From contig ML677366.1 in assembly GCA_007922305.1 (NCBI GenBank), forward strand, positions 15,848,338-15,912,337: a DNA stretch of 64,000 nt, given 5' to 3'. Both the position numbers and the translations under genes were made by a program. The stretch is from Dermatemys mawii (Eukaryota; Chordata; Testudines; Dermatemydidae). A model generated the notes under the pieces. The model made no database searches. It had not been told where the DNA came from and saw only the letters and a list, made by a program, of their open reading frames with translations. Shown one piece after another: positions 59,145 through 64,000 of this stretch (its first letter is position 1; each line of letters opens with the position of its first letter).

Positions 59145-61425
59145 CTGCTGGCCAGAATCATGTAAGTAATCCTGTTGACTTCATCTGGGCTATGTAAACA
59201 GTGTAGCTCCCACCCTACTCTGAATAAAGTAAACACATTACATACAATCCAAACATACACACTCCCTGGGATTTAGTGACTCAAACAGCAGCCAAATGTA
59301 AATCTCAACCCACATTTTCTTCCAAAGCTTGGCTGTACCTAGGATTATCAGTGCTGTACCTCTCTGTCCCAGATCTAAGTTCTCTCTGTCCAGAAAGATA
59401 TGCCAATCCATTTTATCCTGACAGGAGAATACAAAACCCACATGCTATTCTGGCTCAGCATAACTACACTGCACCTTCATGCAGGTTCAAGCACCTGACA
59501 ACCAAAGGACTCAGAAGAGTCCTGCACCTATACATAGGGTACTGAAATCTGCCACCATGGTCAGGAGTACTTTTGAGAATAAGTTGAGCAGGATTTGTCG
59601 CTTACTCCCAATTTCTCTCTTCTCTTAAGGTTCCTATATGCATCTATTTTCCTCATCTTCTATTTTATTCCAACTTTAATAAGAGCAGCAGGAACATATT
59701 TTATAGAACACTAAATAATGTAACATAGCAAATTCAAAAAACAGAAGGTTAAAAATGGAAAGTTACCCACCTATATAAAATTACTTCCTGGAATAAAAAG
59801 GAGCCGAATACTTTAGAAGGAAATGTGAAGCAGTAATAAAATCTCCAAATTTCTGCACGAAGTCAAAGCCCTCTGCTGAGATATCCTAATAAGGTTTCTA
59901 AATCCCAAATTAAGACAAAGCCATTCATAACTACTATTTACAAACAAGTAACATCCCAGCTTGCTTAATAACCACTGAGATCTCCAAACCAGTCACTTGC
60001 ACTATACAGATTAATGAATATTTTATGTAGACTGGGGAATACTATGTTCCTCGAGCCTCATCCCAAAGCCAAAATGACACCATTCTTAATTAACAGGCTT
60101 AAATTCTTGTTTCCTGGGTAAACAGCATACAGAGGTCTTGATTTTCACTCCATTAGTACATACGACATTTACATGCAAAAAACTCCCACTAGCATTAAAG
60201 TAAACTGCACATCTAAATCCTCAATGAAGCTACAGGTTGACAGAACTCTGTGGTACTCCATTATAATAAATACTTACCTACCACCCTCCTAATATTTTTC
60301 TCCTGTCAAACATGTAAAACACAGGCAATCCTGTACTATTACTTCTATTATTTCCTGAATAATAATCCAAGTGATAGTAGCACCACTTCTTTAAAAAAAA
60401 AAAAAAAAACCTCTAAAAACCCCAACCCAATTCAATTTCAGTTCTGAAAAGTTTTAAAGAAATTGAATTTGATAGAATAAAACCCTCTGAAAAGCTCTTT
60501 TTATAAATGTCCTTTAGTTAAAGATAACATATTCAATTTAAGTCCATATATAACATATTAAATACTTTTTTGTTACAGAGGATCTATTCATAGCCATTTG
60601 TATTTGCAACATATGCAGCAGATTATGCCATTAAACACTTAATCCTAATAAAGCTTAAATTTCATTCTTAACAATAAAGCTTGTACAAAGCTTGCTATGC
60701 TTGAAATAGGAGTCTAGAACTACTTATAAAAGAAGTCTTAGGTAGCTTAAATGGCAATATTAATTGGACGCTAATTGTAAAATTAGCTGGCAACATTTTA
60801 TGTGTTATCATTGAAAATCAACAATAATCATGAATAAAAGTTTTTTTAAAAATTACACATTATTTTTTAGAAGTGTGTCATTTCCCCATCTTTTAATTCA
60901 AAGATCTCTGCTGGAAAATCCAAAGGGAAAAAAAAAAAACCCCAACAACAACAAAAGGTGAAATTCCCATGGGAGTACTGGGTTCACCTATGGCCCTAAG
61001 AATCACAAGAGCTCCAGGTTTACCTTCCATAGGGCAGTTTAAGCAGAACTGTCCAACAGAGGGGGCTCCACAACACCTGTACATCTTGGGGTAGCTAAGC
61101 ACTGGGTTAGTCCCTTATAGAGCAGTGGAGAGCAGTAAAATGGTTATTGCAATTACAGAAATCCACAGGTCTTAACTCTTCATGTAAAAGGTAGGAAGAG
61201 GCCGCAGCTGCCATGGCTGTGCCACAATCTCATTTTGGGTTGCAGGAATAGATTTCAACCCTCTAGCCCCCAGCGAGTTCATCACATACAGCTTGTGGTT
61301 CTGGCTTTAGGCAGACAAACCAAATGTCATCCTGGCTGAACAAAATTCTGGAACAAAAAGATATTCAAATGAGACACAAAAAGAGACAGTAAACTATGTA
61401 TACAAAACGGCAAGGCTGGGCCTCA
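59145..61425. other. non-coding, nothing recognised
   Basis: AT-rich. It contains an A17 run at 60393-60409. A weak palindromic-family copy lies at about 60135-60235 (cattagtacatacgacattt ... aaaactcccactagcattaa). The minus-strand segment at 61024-61094 is exon-like but dubious (see rejected items). Confidence 0.4.
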
Positions 61426-61429
61426 GTTC

Positions 61430-61540
61430 CACAAATGGTTATGTCCGTGATTAACTTTACATGTGTGCTTGAACTCATTAGAGCTACACATCGGCATAAA
61501 GTTACTCATGCATAAAAGCGATTGCAGGATCAGGGCCTTC
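61430..61540. repeat. palindromic repeat (gcaggatcagggcc end)
   Basis: gattaactttacatgtgtgc and cataaagttactcatgcata are inverted around tgaactcattagagc. The right end is gattgcaggatcagggcctt, the usual end word of this foldback class. Confidence 0.6.
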
Positions 61541-62495
61541 CAATGTACTTTTAAATGCAAGTCAAAGGGCTCTAGAGTATCACAGAAGCACTTCATTTAC
61601 CTGCTGTGTTATAAATAAAAACATTAATTTGCTGAACAGAGCTGAAATATATTGATATAGCAGATGCCTCTGCAGAGAATAGAGGTCTGTGAAAGCAGGA
61701 TCCATGATAATATGTCATGCTCATATGTGTTTTAGTGCATTCTAAATTTCATATTTAAAGTGACATTATCTTTCTACCTTCTAAAGGACTAAGTACATAA
61801 TATTTGTCTTAGAATATGCCTCCTCTAACCAGTTCCTAATATATTTTACTGAAATCTAATGAAACTGCTATAAAACGTTATCCAGAGTGATACACACTTA
61901 TACAAGTGCACCATAAGATCTCATTCTAATTCAGCATTCAAGTTTAGCAAGCAGGCCTATCTTCTTACAAAACCTGTCATTCCTCAGTCTGAAGCCACAA
62001 ATCAGAACAAATATTCAGGCTGCCTGGAGCATGTAATTCCTTTTCAATCCCCATTTTTTAGCAGCAGTTGTTTAAACATGCCAGGACATCTGATTGTGTC
62101 CACTTTCTCTATTTAAAATAATTCCAGAGTGTAACCACAAAACCACATACATGTTGTTCTTTCATGGCAGTCTTGAAGCTTAACTGCAGATAAGAACTGC
62201 CCACATCTGATATAATGCCTCTAAGTAAGTTCAGGTGAACGCTGTACCTGATTCTATGTTGTTTTGTATACTTTGAGAAGAATATAACAGAAGCTTTGGT
62301 ACTGACTCCATAGCTAAGGGTGTGCTGAGATTTTGCACAAACAGGACTATAATCCCTTTGTTTCACACTTTAATGATGAACTCAGTCTCCAAATTTGACA
62401 TCATAATACGTGAAAGGGAGAATGGATTTTTAAATTATTTTTTTAAAAGCTCGCTTTTTGAAATTTCCCCGTTCTTCCCCCTCATATTTTTTTTT

Positions 62496-62507
62496 GGGGG
62501 GGGGGGG
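62496..62507. repeat. T9-G12 homopolymer junction
   Basis: Nine T followed by twelve G without interruption, an unusual junction in a G-poor region. It is a likely polymerase-slippage or assembly-error site. Confidence 0.9.
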
Positions 62508-62519
62508 AGACATACTGCT

Positions 62520-62600
62520 ATAGTAAGAGTATTTTATAGCATTTTTACCTGTAAGGCAACAAAAGATGTGGAGCACTTTATAGCAGTTACACAGACTGCA
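62520..62600 (-). repeat. inverse copy of the 59030 repeat
   Basis: Read on the minus strand it gives tgctccacatcttttgttgc then cttacaggtaaaaatgctat then aaaatactctta, as at 59085-59135. See the rejected exon call here. Confidence 0.7.
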
Positions 62601-62684
62601 AAGAAACACTTTTTCTCTTTCCCCTCATCCTCAAGGATTTACTGGACATAAGTCACTTTTGAAATGTTAAAATAAAACACAAAG

Positions 62685-62825
62685 AATTAGGCACCTACAT
62701 ACCTTTGAGGATCTGGGCCTTCAGGCTCACAATGCTGTGGCTGGACAAAAGACAGATCCCCAAAGATATGTAGGTAGATAATGCCTGAGAGTTTAGTTAC
62801 CTAAATACCTTTGAGGATCTGGTTC
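62685..62825. repeat. palindromic repeat (acctttgaggatctgg)
   Basis: ggcacctacatacctttgag then gatctgggcc is answered by the inverted gacagatccccaaagatatg then taggtaga. A second head, cctaaatacctttgaggatc then tggttc, follows. So there are one inverted and one direct copy of the same 30-bp word within 140 bp. Confidence 0.65.
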
Positions 62826-62945
62826 TTAAAATTTTTCATGGGATTGCAAGTTCCTTATGGGAAGCTGGCCCTACATTCACCCGTGATTTATTAGCTACCT
62901 CCTAGATGAGAATCAGGGGATTTTAAAAGTTAGCATGTAATTCCA

Positions 62946-63040
62946 GGTAGGTCTACACTTTGAGCTGGGAATCACAATCCTTGCTCAAAGATATGTACTT
63001 TACTCACAGCAGCTCTCACTGAGTTAGAGCATTAATATCA
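62946..63040. repeat. MITE end fragment (ggtaggtctacacttt)
   Basis: ggtaggtctacactttgagc matches the terminal word of the MITE at 37745 and related families. Only one end is visible. Confidence 0.4.
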
Positions 63041-63059
63041 AAACATAGGAACGGGAGCA

Positions 63060-63970
63060 CAAATGGCAGGAGGGGCTCACAGCCCTGAATGCATGCCTGT
63101 CAGAGACATACTCTGTACTCAATGCACATACTCAGGGTGGCTTGCCTCTCCTGCCTCTATGCACTGCTGTAACTACATTCTATTTTTAGCATGCAAGCTC
63201 GATGAGAGCTACCTCAGGCCTGTCTCCTCAAGATGGGAGTTATACCCACAGCTCAAACAGAAACGGACTCACAGGTGGGAGAATGCAGGAAGCAGGTCAA
63301 TGCCTGTGGCAGTCTGACTCCCAATCAGACAGCCTTTGTTTAGAAGGACTGAAGAATAGCTTCGAGAAGCTGTGGCAGGAAGCCCTTGAGTCAGGGGAAG
63401 GAGCAGGTTTGAGATGTGGAATTTGTGTTACCAGTTTTATGTGGAAGAAATAAAGCTGAAGACTTGAGAAAAAAGGCCTGAACCAGACTCTACGCACAGT
63501 GTCTATCCTTCCAGGGCTGGAGAGACAGGCCAGCAGTTTATAGCCCTCTGCTTAGGGAGAGTCTAATTGAGTTTTGACAGTTATCTAACTGAATTGTCAA
63601 ATTCATTGGCTACTTCCATTTTCCAATGCAACAAGCCTGCCTTCTTGTCTCCCCAGCTCCTTCCTCATGGAGAGCATGTGGATCCAAGGAGGCAAGATAG
63701 GCTGTGGGAGAAATGGGAGTGAGCTCTAGGAGAGACACAGTACTCAGCATTGTAAATAGGGAAGTGACCAGAGCTTTGGGGGTCATGAGGGGTTGAGGAA
63801 AACATAAGGAGATGGTGAGGTTAGTAGGAATGCACAAGGATCATGTGGATGGAAGAAAGCTAGGGGGAGTAGTCTATGGATGTTCGCAGTGCTATGGGTT
63901 GTAAGTGGGAATAGTTTATTGCCCCTGCACTGAAATATCTTCAGCATATTAATCACACTCCATTAAAATA
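63060..63970. other. non-coding; possible LTR-like tail
   Basis: At 63360-63500 the run 'gcttcgagaagctgtggcag ... gtggaagaaataaagctgaa ... ccagactctacgcacagtgt' resembles a polyadenylation-signal region of an LTR or a processed transcript, but no ends or duplication are visible. Open frames here are incidental. Confidence 0.3.
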
Positions 63971-63974
63971 TAAG

Positions 63975-64000
63975 GGCCTGATTCTGATGTCACTTACACC
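63975..64000. repeat. palindromic repeat, cut by window end
   Basis: gggcctgattctgatgtcac followed by ttacacc is the opening word of the foldback family that usually continues with a central 'actccactgaagtcaatgg'. The copy is truncated by the end of the window. Confidence 0.6.

Noticed and set aside
60278..60302. 25-nt minus-strand segment between gtttgacag and GTAAGTATTT
   Set aside because: Good donor, but one frame stops right at it, the acceptor is moderate and no phase partner is known.
61024..61094. Minus-strand 71-nt segment between AG and GTAAAC with a Cys-rich frame (CCGAPSVGQFCLNCPMEG)
   Set aside because: Two frames are open, the acceptor has a poor pyrimidine tract, and the surrounding words look repeat-like. 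Not supportable without transcript data.
62549..62595. Exon-like minus-strand segment with acceptor gtgtttctttgcag and donor CAG|GTAAAAATG
   Set aside because: The donor-side half is repeated in inverse orientation at 59085-59135, so it is a dispersed repeat rather than a gene exon.
1..64000. tRNA, rRNA, snRNA genes or CRISPR arrays
   Set aside because: No cloverleaf boxes, rRNA cores or regularly spaced repeats with unique spacers were seen.

Overview
The window reads as AT-rich, repeat-laden vertebrate nuclear DNA. There are no operons or prokaryotic signals and no long intact host open reading frame. CR1-type LINE tails, a Penelope-like element, many hAT transposons with 8-bp target duplications and MIR-like SINEs occur together. 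So do short palindromic repeats centred on phrases like 'gacttcaatggga'. From memory of these repeat families, this mix fits a turtle best, or a related non-avian reptile. That assignment is inference; no database search was possible.

Host coding content: I see a set of short exon-like segments on the minus strand, each with an AG acceptor and a GT donor and with at least one open frame. Those at 27.12, 22.52, 20.99, 15.11, 13.69, 10.13 and 1.75 kb have mutually compatible splice phases in that order. The 39.41 kb segment (120 nt, phase 0/0) is the most convincing single exon. I therefore read much of the window as introns of one minus-strand gene. I cannot name it. Further candidates at 36.13, 28.84, 21.99 and 58.69 kb are weaker or clash in phase with their neighbours.

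Mobile DNA, left to right: a MITE at 1.03 kb; a hAT at 2.4 kb; a pogo/Tigger-like MITE with a nested hAT piece at 6.0 kb; a head-to-head pair of Penelope-like tails at 6.7 kb; an LTR-like repeat at 11.4-12.2 kb; and a LINE-type repeat split by a hAT at 21.1-21.9 kb. Next come a decayed Penelope-like element carrying a nested hAT (29.5-31.2 kb) and, directly beside it, a 2.4 kb element encoding a nearly complete, unfamiliar zinc-motif protein (31.7-34.1 kb). Then follow hATs at 34.8, 42.35, 47.4 and 49.2 kb, an LTR-like block at 46.1-47.0 kb, and a minus-strand LINE reverse-transcriptase remnant split by a 160-bp hAT (53.5-54.6 kb). MITEs lie at 37.7, 50.6 and 58.1 kb.

The most interesting item is the 31.7-34.1 kb element. 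Its protein has three CxxC-type motifs, an acidic spacer and possible RNase-H-like signatures. It is broken only by one TGA, best explained by CpG decay, and one late frameshift, so it was mobile fairly recently. The second is the phase-consistent exon ladder. The rest is ordinary intronic or intergenic reptile-like sequence.
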